From Exophiala sp. HKRS030 (lineage: Eukaryota > Ascomycota > Eurotiomycetes > Chaetothyriales > Herpotrichiellaceae): 64,000 nt of DNA. The notes beneath the pieces were generated by a model. It did no database searches and was not told where the DNA came from. It saw only the letters and a program-made list of their open reading frames with translations. Shown piece after piece: positions 1 through 11,036 of this stretch (positions are counted from its first letter, which is position 1; each line of letters begins with the position of its first letter). Position numbers and translations under genes: made by a program. The DNA is taken from the NCBI GenBank assembly GCA_023897205.1, contig JAHWDD010000008.1, positions 1 through 64,000 on the forward strand. The letters run 5' to 3'.

Positions 1-443
1 AGCGACTCACCGCCGTGATTGATGAGCTGCCTGATCCGCTTACAAGGACACTCGAACCGGCCAACATCGACGACCTCAGCGTACAAAGCTCGCAGGATGA
101 CAGCAGTGCGCCCGAATCCCAGGATGAAGGGTTCCGCAAACCGCAGCGAGGGAGGGGCTTGAATGCCGAGTTTCGAACCATGATTCAGAACCTGCAACGG
201 CAGCTGGAGCAACAGCGGAAAGATTTTGAGCAACAACGGAAAGACTCCGAACAACAACGAAAGGATGCAAAGGATCGAGAGACCATGTTGGTGACTCAGC
301 TAGAACAGCAACGAAAAGACTCTGAGCAACAACGAAAAGACTCTGAGCAACAACGAAAAGAGCTTGTGCAATTGCTCAAACAGCAGAGTGACCAGCTCAA
401 ACACCAGAGTGAACAGATCACAGAGCTTTTGCACAAGCAGTGA
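1..443 (+). CDS. C-terminal part of an unidentified coiled-coil protein, cut by the window edge
   Basis: The frame is open from the first bases and ends at TGA 441-443. No ATG precedes it, so this is the 3' end of a gene that starts upstream, or its last exon. About 50 acidic, Ser-rich residues are followed by a strongly heptad-like stretch in which units close to EQQRKDS recur at least five times, then QQSDQLK/HQSEQIT. This predicts a parallel coiled coil of about 80 residues. The DNA under it is a degenerate 21-bp tandem repeat (about 200-360). I do not recognise the family. Coiled-coil tails of this sort occur in transposon-associated and DNA-binding fungal proteins, but nothing here proves that. 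Confidence 0.5.
   Translation, partial: RLTAVIDELPDPLTRTLEPANIDDLSVQSSQDDSSAPESQDEGFRKPQRGRGLNAEFRTMIQNLQRQLEQQRKDFEQQRKDSEQQRKDAKDRETMLVTQLEQQRKDSEQQRKDSEQQRKELVQLLKQQSDQLKHQSEQITELLHKQ
200..360 (+). repeat. 21-bp tandem repeat inside the coiled-coil coding region
   Basis: Units close to gaacaacaacgaaaagactct repeat with small variations. Each encodes one seven-residue coiled-coil heptad. Two near-perfect copies lie at about 303-358 and more divergent copies lie upstream, separated by a short non-repeat stretch. Confidence 0.75.
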
Positions 444-1177
444 TGCATCTCAAGTCTTTCCAGTCGTCATGTCCTCCACTGCTCAACATGGAACCCAAGG
501 GTTCCCGCCAACCATGGGGGTCAAATTTCTACCACCACAGCCTGCTTCTGATCTGGTCAAAATGAAAAGTGTCAACCGGGAGTCAATTCCAAGATCACCT
601 CGATTGAGCCTAGAATTTCACTTGACCGACGGAAGGACGACGAGGGTCTAAGAAGCAAGAAAAATTGCACTACGCATCCGCTCTCTGGCGCGTACATGTA
701 TCTGTTGCTTGGGGCCCGACCAACTATCGCGTTTACCCTGGCCACCTGAAGTTAGTATTCTCGGTCGGCTGCAAAAGCGTAATAAGGCAACCTTGCACCA
801 TCTCTACCGATGTCTCAAAGTCACACCTGTTTTTTGCATTACACATCGAAGGCGCCCATTGATTGGATACAATGGACTTCAGATACTGACGGGCACATAG
901 CCCCTTCGTCATAATTATGCCGATATGTGGTGGCATCCTTCGTGCAGCACCAGGAGCATGCGTCATTGGGGCCGCTGGTCGCTGATTCGCCAGGCACGAC
1001 ACACTCAGGGGTCGACAATCCTGGGAAGTGAATTGTAAAGGCGCCCGACCAGGCTTGTGGAGAAGCTGTACATCTACTAAACTGTCGAGGTATAAGAGGC
1101 GCTCTGCCCCTGCTATTTTCGTCCCTCTCTATATGTCCAACTTCATAATCGCACCGCCATTCTCTGACGAGCGCAAA
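444..1177. other. No gene recognised
   Basis: Only short overlapping frames on both strands without family features. No RNA gene or clear repeat seen. Confidence 0.5.
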
Positions 1178-1540
1178 ATGCAGCCTATTCCCAACATCAA
1201 TCATTTTCTCAACGACGATGACTGCGACGTCCAGATCGAATACGGTTCGGATGTAGATGGTGCTTTTGACGTCAGGAGGAGGTTCTCCTCAATATTAACG
1301 CAGGCGCGGCAATTGAAGACAATATTGCTGGCTAGACAAGCTGAATTGGATCCCTACATCGCTTGACATGGACGACAGCTGCCGAACCTTCGAGGCATCG
1401 CCGAAACTACTCAAAAAAAGCTTCGGCAACAAACCCGCAAATTGTGGCAGTGTAAGGACGAGAACAGGTTGCTACGCATGCGGAATCGAGTTCTGAGTAA
1501 TCATTCAGAAGCTGCGCGCAAAGTAATTCGAAAAGGATGA
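1178..1540 (+). pseudogene. Small ORF interrupted by one in-frame TGA
   Basis: An ATG at 1178 opens a 62-codon frame that stops at TGA 1364-1366. The same frame then stays open for another 57 codons to TGA 1538-1540. The second half is charged and helix-like (TQKKLRQQTRKLWQ, ENRLLRMRNRVL), and the first half is acidic, with a DVRRRFSSILTQARQ helix. A single stop between two coding-looking halves suggests a nonsense-mutated gene, possibly a leucine-zipper-like protein, or less likely stop readthrough. The frame is also open upstream of 1178 back to 1028. Family unknown. Confidence 0.35.
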
Positions 1541-2081
1541 TCACCTACGGTGCAAGCGAAGCTTTGAAGCGGCTGATTTTGGCGATATCTACCTGGGGCC
1601 CAGTGGTGAGTGAGATCTGGGACGTCTTGAGGATGATGGTAACGTGACGGATATTATCTCGCTGGCTAGCCACAGTGTGTAGAAACACTCGACCAGGATC
1701 CGGTATGTCGTCAGGATTGCTCCGCAGGAGTCACAACACAACTAGAGTCTAGAAGAATTGAAAAAGAGCGGCGAGAGGCAAATGATCAGCTCTTCTTGGA
1801 ATTATGAAGCATAACCGGCGGGAAAACGAAAAGAGGACAGGGGAGTACATGCTGAGAAGCCTCGTGGCCAATCCGCCTTCGTTCATGCAATGTCACATGT
1901 CACCTAGTTGGGCGCTTACGTATTCCCTACGCCCGCGACGCAGATGCCACTGGGGGCCTGACAAATCGAACGTGCACGGCGTACACTACCTACAAAATGT
2001 TACTCTAAACCTGGAGCTTCACTACATCATTGCTGAACACCGGACTCTCTCTGCTGGGACTGAGCAAGACTTTGGTGCAAT
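1541..2081. other. 5' flank of the P450 gene, nothing recognised
   Basis: No convincing ORF; presumed promoter of the P450 starting at 2082. Confidence 0.4.
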
Positions 2082-3692
2082 ATGGCCGCCACTTCCAACG
2101 TTTCATCATCTATGAAGCATGTTGCCGTTACCTATCCAGTCCTCCTCGTCTCCCTCGTCTCGGTTCTGTTAGTGCTCTCACTAGTCTTCAACAAATTCAA
2201 ACGAGGGCTCAGAAACATCCCGGGACCCCCTTTGGCTGCATATACCGGGCTCTGGCGCTTGTGTGATGTCGCTAAAGGTCAATCCCATGCCACAGCCAGC
2301 CAGATCCACGGAAAGTACGGTCCCGTGGTGCGAATCGGTCCCAACCATGTCTCAATCGGTAACCCTGCAATGATACCAATCATTTATGGTATCAAGGAGA
2401 GCTTCACAAAAACTGCCTTCTATCCAATTCAGTCCATGTCATGGAAAAAGAGGCCAGTGCTGAACCTTTTCTCCACCCGCGATCCAGAGTATAACCGCAT
2501 TGAGAAGCGCAAGGTTGGTGCTGCCTATAGCTTTCCCAGCCTACTGCAATCCGAGGCAGCTATCGACTCCTGTATTGACTTTTTCATGGACCGTCTCGGT
2601 GACTTCGCTTCGAGAGGCGAGTCTGTCGATCTGGGTGACTGGCTGGAGTATTTTGCCTTTGACATCGTCGGAGAGTTGACCTTTGCCAGCAAGATGGGAT
2701 TCATGGAACAAGGCAAGGATCTTGATGTAGGTACTTTTCTCCGTCCGCAATTGATCAAATGCTAAGAATACACATGTCAGGCCATGATGGAAGGAAATAA
2801 AGGCTTTCTCGCATATGCAGCCGTCTCTGGCCAAATTCCAGCAATACACAAAGCCCTTCTGGGCAATCCGCTGCTAGCCAGGCTCATGCCTTCAATGGAG
2901 ACTTGGAATCCGGTCCTCCTTTTCACACTCAAGGTCATCAACGGACGAGCTGCCGCTAAACGAGGAGGTCAGCAAACTAAGGCCCCCGTTGAAGCTCATG
3001 ACATGCTCAGCCGCTGGGAGAAGGTCAAATCGATTGATCCTCTGGAAATGACTTTGAGGGACATGGTCCTCCATGTGAGCACGAACATATTCGCCGGTGT
3101 TGATACAACCTCCATCGCTCTCCGTGCTATTGTCTACTATCTCTCTCGGCATCCCAAGTGTATGGATCGACTGGTCACTGAGATCGATACCGCAGATAAA
3201 GCAGGGGAGCTCAGCCATCCCATAAAATATAAAGAGGCTACGACGGTTCTCCCCTACTTGGGCGCCGTCATCAAGGAAGCTATGCGTCTCCATCCCTCGG
3301 TCGGCATGCTTCTAGAACGCCACGTCCCTGCCGAGGGCCTGTCTATAGAGGGCTACGAAATTCCTGCAGGCACGATCGTGGGAATCAATCCTTGGGTCAC
3401 GAATCGCTCACCAGCGTTTGGCACAGACCCGGATCGGTTCAATCCGGATCGGTGGCTGACTGCAGATGAGGAACAATTGAAACATATGGACAATCTCTGG
3501 GAGTTTACCTTTGGGTCTGGGAGCCGCAAATGCCTTGGCCGCAACATGGCCATGATCGAAATCCACAAGGTCATTCCAGAGCTGCTGAGACAATACCATG
3601 TCGAACTCACACACCCAGAGCAGGACTGGTCTGTGTCTAACTACTGGTTTACGTTCCAGAAGGGGTTGATCTGCAACCTGGAGCGCAGGTGA
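2082..3692 (+). CDS. Cytochrome P450 monooxygenase, pisatin demethylase-like
   Basis: Two exons, 2082-2726 and 2781-3692. The 54-bp intron (GTAGGT...GTCAG) is fixed by frame, giving 518 residues, a normal microsomal P450 length. An N-terminal hydrophobic anchor (about residues 15-37) precedes the basic, Pro-rich hinge NIPGPPLAAY. The I-helix oxygen-activation motif AGVDTTS lies at about 320, ExxR (EAMR) at about 381-384, the FNPDRW region at about 435, and the haem loop FTFGSGSRKCLG at about 457, with Cys466 as haem ligand. It is therefore complete and probably active at the ER with a P450 reductase. The N-terminal half (HRKYGPVVRIGPN-type start) resembles the pisatin demethylase/benzoate hydroxylase group of fungal P450s. 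The substrate cannot be read from sequence. Confidence 0.93.
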
Positions 3693-4080
3693 CTAGATAT
3701 ACGCTACACCTGAAAATCACAAATTTGGAAGCCAGGAGACTGATAAAGCACGAGGAATGTGTGGAAGGTCTTTGTTCTGATATGGTATATTGCGATGCTT
3801 ATCTGACGGGTTCTACTGGCACTGTGTGTTTTCATGTACTGGACCTCAAGTCCATCTCGACCCTATCTGAATTGTTTGTAATAACTGTAGGAGCGTATTT
3901 TAACAGTCTCAAACATGCCTAGGTAGATTTGCATTGCGATACTATTGGAAAGTAGCGATTGGTAAGATAATCATTCTGATAAGAAGTCATAGTAGCTATT
4001 TCTGAGCGCGGAGGAAGAGAATCCGTTAAAAGTTACATGACGAGCAGCGACGACATAGACGCCGAGTTTCATCCTCCTGA
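3693..4080. other. 3' intergenic space between P450 and cutinase
   Basis: Tail-to-tail spacer between two converging genes; no feature recognised. Confidence 0.4.
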
Positions 4081-5188
4081 TTAATGAAGGGACCACAAGG
4101 CAAGCAGCACTCCAGTTCCCAGAAGGGTTAACAATCTTCCACTCCTAGGGGCCCCAGCAGCAGAGTTGGCGCTACCTGACGCAGTGTTTGTTGGTGACCC
4201 TGTAGATCCTGCCATGGTAGAGGAGCTGGCAGTCCCGATCGCGGTCGATCCTGAACCACCTTGCGATGTCGAATTCTGCCACTTCTCCACCACGAACTGT
4301 ACTACATCGGTATCGTATGTTAATGGTGCGAGATTGTGTATCGTGTCGTTGTTGCCTGAATCACAGTAGCGATCGCCCCTGCCGCACCATGATCCCATGA
4401 GGCCGCTGTACTGGTTACACACAGTGGTATTCTTCCGTGGGAAGACCTTAACAGGAGGTTAGTCAGGGATATTGCCCAAAGCGGTCATTGCAGGATATTG
4501 ATTGCTTACACCGTCATGAACGCCTGTCCCATGATCGTACGTCGTGTTGGCAATGTGTGTTGGGTCGGCGATGAGGGCGATGGCGATGACTGCAAGTCAT
4601 GAGCTGCGTTCTCTAGAAAATACTGACATGTAGCTATTGTGACTGCTCACCGTTCTTCTCCACTAGATCTGGTGACAATGGTGCATCACTGTTAAAGTCG
4701 CCGCCGGTGCCGCCACAGAGGGCATCTTGGATTACTTGAGCGCCCTGCAGCCGACGTATATTAGCATCTGTTACCTCCTGTATCGAGTCTTGACATGTTG
4801 GACGAACCTGTGAGTAGCCAATGAGTGCAATTTTGGAATCCGGGCATGCTGAATGGTACTGGTTCACCTCCTCCACGATAGATTTTGCTCCCGTATTCTC
4901 TGACAATTCGTAAGCAGTCAAATTGAGGGCCCCGGTGGCCGTGGGATCGGTTGCCGGGTAGATAACGCCAGCGATAATGGTGCCTTTGATCTGCTGCGCG
5001 ACCTGAAGAGCAAGTACTCCGGGCGAACCGGTATTGTCAGGGTAGGTTCCTGCCTTTGGTGCGACGGCGGGTTCGCCTGAACCACGGGCACAGAGGATGT
5101 ACAGGCCTTCGGCACAGGTCGTGTTCGAACTGGCGGCCGTAGCTGTGGCAGCCAAGGCGCCAATTACAGGAACAAAGACTCCGCGCAT
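4081..5188 (-). CDS. Cutinase / CE5 esterase with GPI-type tail
   Basis: Four exons on the minus strand (5188-4808, 4744-4651, 4589-4510, 4446-4081) with introns of 61-63 bp give 306 residues. The ATG at 5188 starts a classical signal peptide (MRGVFVPVIGALAATATA). The upstream in-frame ATG at 5233 would spoil it. The nucleophile elbow GYSQ ends exon 1 (Ser126) and continues as GAQV across the intron. The last exon has the GDRYCDSG Asp region and the TIH His typical of the cutinase triad, plus paired cysteines. A Ser/Thr/Gly-rich linker of about 45 residues ends in a hydrophobic tail (LLTLLGTGVLLALWSLH) with no lysines after it, predicting a GPI anchor. The likely role is hydrolysis of cutin or acetyl-polysaccharide esters at the cell surface. 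Choice between cutinase and acetylxylan esterase is open. Confidence 0.9.
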
Positions 5189-6065
5189 ACTGATGGGGGG
5201 GTAAATGTAAAAGAATACTCTTGTTAGTACCACGGTATAGTATGCTGTTTGAATAAATATGATGAGAGCAGTACAATCGTCAAAGCATTAAAGAGCTCTT
5301 GGGCAAGTTACTATAAGTAAGAGTGGCTGCAGATCTTCACCAACCTGCTGTTGAAGTTTACAGTAGATCCACATCTGTGTACGTCAGCTTGCTAGTAGAA
5401 GAAAAAGCCTACGCCCAGACTATAGCTAGTTCCTCACTCACTGGTGAGCTCTGGTGAGCTCCTGCGTTGCTCAACCGTTCTAATGCTTCATCCAGGCTTC
5501 AATTCTCGAAATATTGGCTAAAAGAGGAAAGGCATAAGACGCTAGGCTAGGTGTATCCAGTGTAGCAACCATTCTAGCTCCTTAACCGTGAGTACTGCAC
5601 CTTCGATGTCGATGAGGTGTTACTGTACGAAGTAGTCAAGATGTACATTTTTAGTACATGTACGAGCTGAGCTCCTTACTGGCTGGGTATTGGAAGACGA
5701 GCAAAACAATGTTTCCGTACTAGTAGCCCCATTGGGACAGATTCAGCTAGACTGCGTAGGAATTACAAATAAATCACTTTGAGTAAAGGAGCGCGGGTCC
5801 GGGCGTGGAGCAGCAGAGGCTCGTTGAAGGATTTAGGTGATTTGGATAGTGAGATTGAAGGTGCACATGTGTTTCAGAAACGGGCATTGGAAACCAGCTC
5901 CTTTACGTGCTTCCTTCGATTGATTAAGGTCACTCCGAAATTCCGCATCGGACCAACTATATGAGATACGGCCGGTCCGCTTGCTCTAACCAGTCGTCCC
6001 CGGACACTCCTAACGGTAGACACACAAAAGTCGTCTTCTCATCCTTTTTCCTTGTCTCGGTCAGA
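5189..6065. promoter_or_regulatory. Shared divergent promoter of cutinase and aspartic protease
   Basis: An 877-bp gap separates the two divergent start codons. An AT-rich ctatatgag element lies about 110 bp before the protease ATG. No other motif can be assigned by eye. The arrangement would allow joint control of two secreted, GPI-type hydrolases (inference). Confidence 0.4.
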
Positions 6066-7819
6066 ATGCTCTACAATCGTAACTTCATCCATGCACTTGT
6101 CGCATTGTCTGGAATTACCGCCCCCGTTCTAGCTGGCCATGTGAAAATAGATTTTCGAAAGAGTGGTACATCGACGGCAGTCTCGCGACGAGACGCATTT
6201 GCTCTAGCAGTATCTGAATCTCCTGATCGATCGGTGCGTTCTCACGACTCTTGAGGACATACTACTAATCCTTATAGTTATACGCTGTCCACCTCGAGAT
6301 CGGAACACCTCCTCAACCCTTTGAACTTCAACTTGATACTGGCAGCAGCGACCTTTGGGTTCCCTCGGTTGGAGCAGAAGCATGCCAGAGATCTTCCAGC
6401 GGCTGGTACATCATTTTGAATCGTTTCGGGTCCACAAGACTAATGAACGTCAGTCCTGGGGGTGCGTTCAACCCCAATAGCTCTTCTACCTGCAGCATTG
6501 ATGCCAAAGACTTCGCCATCAGCTATGGGTACGTCGTTTGCGAACTCAGCCATGGAAATTTGAAAATTACTTCGGCACTGTCGGCCTTGTAATCCGTTCT
6601 CTCCACACCTTTCAGGTCTGGAATGAAGGCCTACCAACACTACCTCCAAGCCATGTTGATCTGTCTTGCATTTCTAATACACGGCGATAGGGACGGGACT
6701 AAAGATTCTGGGTACTACTTTACAGATGTGGTGAAGCTGGGACAGAACACGGTTCAGAATTTCTCAGTGGGACTCGCAACTACAACAGCTGATGGGCCAC
6801 AAGTCAACAATAGTGGGCAGGGCATACTCGGGGTCTCGTATCGGCAAGACGAAACGGCTGTCGATAACGGGCTACAAACCACTCCCACTATCTATGAAAC
6901 CATGGTAGATCAAGGGCTGATCGACAGATCTGCGTATAGTCTTTACCTGGACGACGCTGAGATTGGAATAGGCTCGATTCTCTTCGGTGGCATTGATCCC
7001 GGCAAATACAAGGGTGAGCTGGTTGTTCTACCGCTACAGCATTTGAATGGAGCCCCCCCTGCATTTTGGGTAGCTCTCACGAACATCTCGTTTAGCGATG
7101 GTGAAAACACCTACCCACTGACGGGAGATGGCTTCCGTGGCGACCTTGCGCTCCTCGATAGTGGTACAACGCTTACAAAACTACCGAACGAGGCCTTTAA
7201 CAACCTTATCCAAGGTTTAGGAGCCGTTTTAGGCGACAGGACGGAAGGGAATGCGGTCGTTCCATGTTCCCTAAGAGATGACGACAAGACAAGCCTTTAT
7301 TTCCAGCTTGGAGGGGCTGATGGCCCATCGATGGCAGTACCCTTATCAGCTATCATCGATTCGAAAGTTCTTGGGACTGTTGACGGAACAAATTTCTGCC
7401 TCCTGAGCGTGGGCCCATCCCTCGAAGGGCAGACGATCTTGGGCGACTCCTTCCTACGTTCCTTCTACGTCGTCTACGATATCACCAACAATCAAGTCGC
7501 GATAGCAACCGCAGTCCTCAATTCGACAGGTACCTCCAGTATCACCAACATTCCCACCGGTACGAGCATTCCAGGCGCAACCAGCACGGCGACATTCATG
7601 TTACCGACGACCACTCCAAATGTCACTAGCACCATAGCCCCTGTCACATCATATGCTGGACCAAGCTCAGCAACCTTCAGCCTTAGCGCCTTCTCAACTT
7701 CAAACATCGCGTCAACCTCGACTACCGCCCGTCCTTCCTCAAACCAAGCCTCATCCCGTAGTACCTCGGGTTATGGAACTTTGTTGGGTTCGCTACTTTG
7801 TTTATTCTTAGTAGCATAG
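6066..7819 (+). CDS. GPI-anchored aspartic protease, yapsin/candidapepsin-like (A1 family)
   Basis: Four exons fit frame and family: 6066-6233, 6278-6405, 6454-6528, 6691-7819 (499 residues). The ATG at 6066 gives a signal peptide (HALVALSGITAPVLA) and a propeptide ending near a dibasic SRR. The first catalytic motif LDTGSSDLWVPS is at about 75-86 and the second LLDSGTTLTKLP at about 279. The third intron (6529-6690, 162 bp) is chosen because it restores YGDGTKDSGYYFTD, standard for the family. A weaker acceptor near 6616 would add an unusual insertion and could be an alternative splice form. The C-terminus is about 110 residues of Ser/Thr-rich linker ending in a hydrophobic segment (LLGSLLCLFLVA), predicting a GPI anchor. 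Likely role: processing of wall or external proteins at the cell surface. Confidence 0.9.
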
Positions 7820-9065
7820 GTGGATTCTGCAAGAACAGGTGTACGTAGACTAGTGTCGAGGTTACTACGGCTGTCTTCGAGGTATGTGGTTGTTGTAACC
7901 TCTTGTTGTAACCTTTGACATCCCAGATTAAAAGGAAGATAGCACGCTACTGCACTATGTCAGCAAAGATGCATAGGAAGCCCCCGGTTCACCATAATAG
8001 GATGAAAGGGACATTTTGGGCTTAAAAGACGTGGTCTAGCAATGTGAGAGGGAGCATGTGGTGCGAATGAGAGCAGAGTGGGTTAACGCATGGAGTTACA
8101 CCGGGGTAGAACTCTCGCTGCCCTCGACGGAAGGGCCTCGGCAGTTGATCGTAATATCCGCACTATCTGCACTTCGAGTCCCTGAGGTGGTATTCCGCCG
8201 CAAAGTTCGCGAGGGGCTGAAAAAAGACCCAACAGGCTTTGGAGCGTCAACTAAAGTGCTACAAAAGGACGAAACAAGCCCCACACAGCTGGATCTCTTC
8301 GGCCCGACATTTTTCGTTGTACATCTCAGGCCTCCCAAGAATGACAAATAACCATCCATTGACTACGACTTCGAGCAAGTCGCAAGGATCACGGCGTCTT
8401 TGAGTTCTCTGGGGTGTATTGGGTGGTCGCCTGGCTAGCTACATCCTGTGAATGCGAGAGGGCCTCAAAGGAGATTAATATGTTTCGTACCCTCTTGAGA
8501 TCCGGTGCGCATTGTAAGGACCATCAACCTAAGGGTCATTTTTAAATGGAAGGTCAAATATGCCTCTAAACGTACCAGCAACAATCGCGACCTTCGGAAA
8601 GGCGTGGGGTTCAAAACAAGCTGGTCGAAAGGACTTCGAGGCCGTCGGGGCTACACTGGCTCTAGGTTAGCTACTACCAAGTCTATGCTTTGCTAGTTGA
8701 ATCCGCTAATGCCAGCGTCAGGGTCATTGTCATGGGTGCAAGCAACAATTGGTGGCACATTCAAAATAGTCTCATCCCTGCGAGGCGTGATGAATTGAGC
8801 TTCTAGAGGATTCGAGGAGAGTCGTGGTAAATATCCGAGTAATTTGCAGTTCCCAAGTGCTCTAGCCTTCACCCAGCGATACCGTGGTCTGGAGATGCCA
8901 TTAGTCGGACATTACTCCAAAATCTTGTGTTGGGTTAAGATGTAGAAGAAGGTTAACCACCTGTCTTGCACGCGTACTCTTCGTAACCATCATCCACTTC
9001 TAGTTCATCATGGATGATCCGCCTTTGCAAAGTTGAATGCTCAAATAGAATATGATCGCATAGAT
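7820..9065. other. 1.2-kb convergent intergenic region
   Basis: Lies between two gene 3' ends. A 97-codon frame at 8058-8351 exists, but it has no recognisable features and competes with a reverse frame. Confidence 0.4.
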
Positions 9066-11036
9066 TCAGGCGATATCTGCCATCGTCGTAGCCTCCGTCA
9101 GGGTGTAATCGACGGTATCCTGCTCCAAGTGACGGTTTCCGGTCCAAATCAGCAGATTGTCCAACGAGATCACCAAGCCGTAGCACAGGGTGACGGTCGG
9201 GAGAATCCACGGGCTTAGGAAGAATGCACCGAAGACCTTTGATCCTGGTGACACAATCATCGTCGTCAGGAGCGCCAGCCCTGCCCCAACAATGAACCGA
9301 ACGACAATGCTAATTATTTCATGGCGAGTCTTGTGTGTTTTACCAAAGTAGTACATCACAGATAAGAGCACAAGGGTGCATCCGGCAGCGATGAAAAAGT
9401 AGAGGTATACAGTGCCAAACACTGCTCCAATGCTGTTTAGCTTCCCGTTCCCTGTGACTGTGCTTTGAACCTTTTTAACGGGCACTTCAATGTCTAGATT
9501 ATCAAATATCCATGCGTAAGTGTTGGACACCATCACGTCGACGATATCCAAGGCCTGGGCTAGGGTGCTATTGTCAGAGTTGTCGGTGATGTTCAGGGCC
9601 TGAAGCTGGTTGAAATACTGGTCATAGTCCAGCGGTGCCACACGGGTGAAGCGATTGGACACCTGAATGAATGTGTCGTTGAGATTTTGTATGAGCTGCG
9701 GCCCATTTCCCGCCTTGTCCATAGAATCTTGAACTTTAGCAGCCGTCCAGTCGGACAGCTCGATCCCAAGTCGGAACAGGATGAATTCAGAGCTTCCTTC
9801 GACCGTGAGGAGTATGCTGACGTGCAAAGGAAAGTGCAAGAGACTCCATATCTGTTGGCGGATTGTTCCGAAGCGATCGTGGTCGATCTGATCGAAGTAA
9901 AGCATATAAAGGAAGTACTATGGGGGTTCGTTAGTACGAACAGCGCGCGGTGGAAGGCGTCGTGCACGTGGGGACTGGTGACCGGTGACCGCTTACAATG
10001 ATGAGAACGGCACAAACCACCAGACCGATTGAGCCACCGGTGACGGTTGTAGTTCCTTGCATAACATTCGATAGGGACTTGGTCATCCCGATAATGCCTT
10101 CTCCGAGGATAATTAGGGTCAAGAGACCGACTCGTTCCACCAAGCGTGTATGTCTGAAGCTCAAGATCCGCCACCGACTGGATATGGCCAGAATTACGAG
10201 TGCTTCGACGACCGACACCACATACCATCCGTCTTGGGCGCGGCCTCCGTGTTGAGGTCCGAAGCCGAAGGTCATCCCGAGAAATATCATCGCTGTCATG
10301 AACAAAGTTCCGATCGTGCAAGCCACAGGCGGGATAGTTCGTTGGTAGCTCCTGACAAACCAGAGCACAGTACAATATTGGACAGCCAGGATGAGACGGG
10401 AGATCATCATGATAATGCTGAGAGACTTAAAAGCTCGATTGTCCCTCTCAGATTGGTCTGTTTGGAAGATCGGCCCAACGATCGCAAATCCAGTCATCAC
10501 TCCCAAGTGCAGAGCCTTGCACACTCGAGAAAAGACAGAGTCGATTGAGAATCGGACATCGTAGAGGCTAGTTTGAAACCAAGTGAACCACAGAAGTGTA
10601 AAAAACCCCATATAGCTTGCCAGTGAACTGGGTCATCAATAGGATGATTGCTGGTGAATGTCGCTAAGTTTGCGACGAAAAATAGGTCGTAGAAGAGTTC
10701 GATACTGGAAGCTTCATGATGGACGCGAAATTTGGGTTCAGCGCCGCTATGAAGGTGTTTTCCCATCTGCGAAGGGAGTTTGATTTGCCTAGGTTGCTGG
10801 TTCTCCGCAAGCAGATCAAAGTCAACGGCGTCAGGAGGTACGAGTGATGGGGCGGTGCCATTGTGAGAGCTCAGGACGGCCCTTGGGTTGGACTCTGGGA
10901 TGCGGTTGACGAATTCAAAGGCTTTTTGTTGTAGTTGTTTCTCCTCCAGTGGAGATTTAAGCCATGGAAGTGTTTGCAGGCGTCCTGGAAGGTGCTCTTC
11001 CGTGTATTGACGAGAGAGAAGATGCCGAAGTTTCAT
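9066..11036 (-). pseudogene. LtrA-family (low temperature requirement A) membrane protein with a one-base frameshift
   Basis: Reading starts at ATG 11036. A hydrophilic N-terminus of about 100 residues leads into SSIELFYDLFFVANLATFT, the signature start of LtrA proteins. The frame then breaks at the C-run complementary to 10630-10632. Adding one base would join PIDD to the next frame, which continues as SYMGFFTLLWFTWFQ and DVRF, both family-typical. No intron can explain it: the conserved motifs sit directly on each side and too little sequence lies between. A normal 79-bp intron follows (9918-9996) and the last exon runs to TAA at 9066. Multiple membrane helices are visible throughout, including four in the last 110 residues. 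Function of fungal LtrA proteins is poorly defined. Either a young pseudogene or a base error in the assembly. Confidence 0.8.

Noticed and set aside
6529..6690. Alternative acceptor near 6616 giving an extra coding segment in the aspartic protease
   Set aside because: It would insert a hydrophobic stretch where the family reads YGDGT...GYYFTD. The acceptor at 6690 restores the motif and has a CTAAT branch site.
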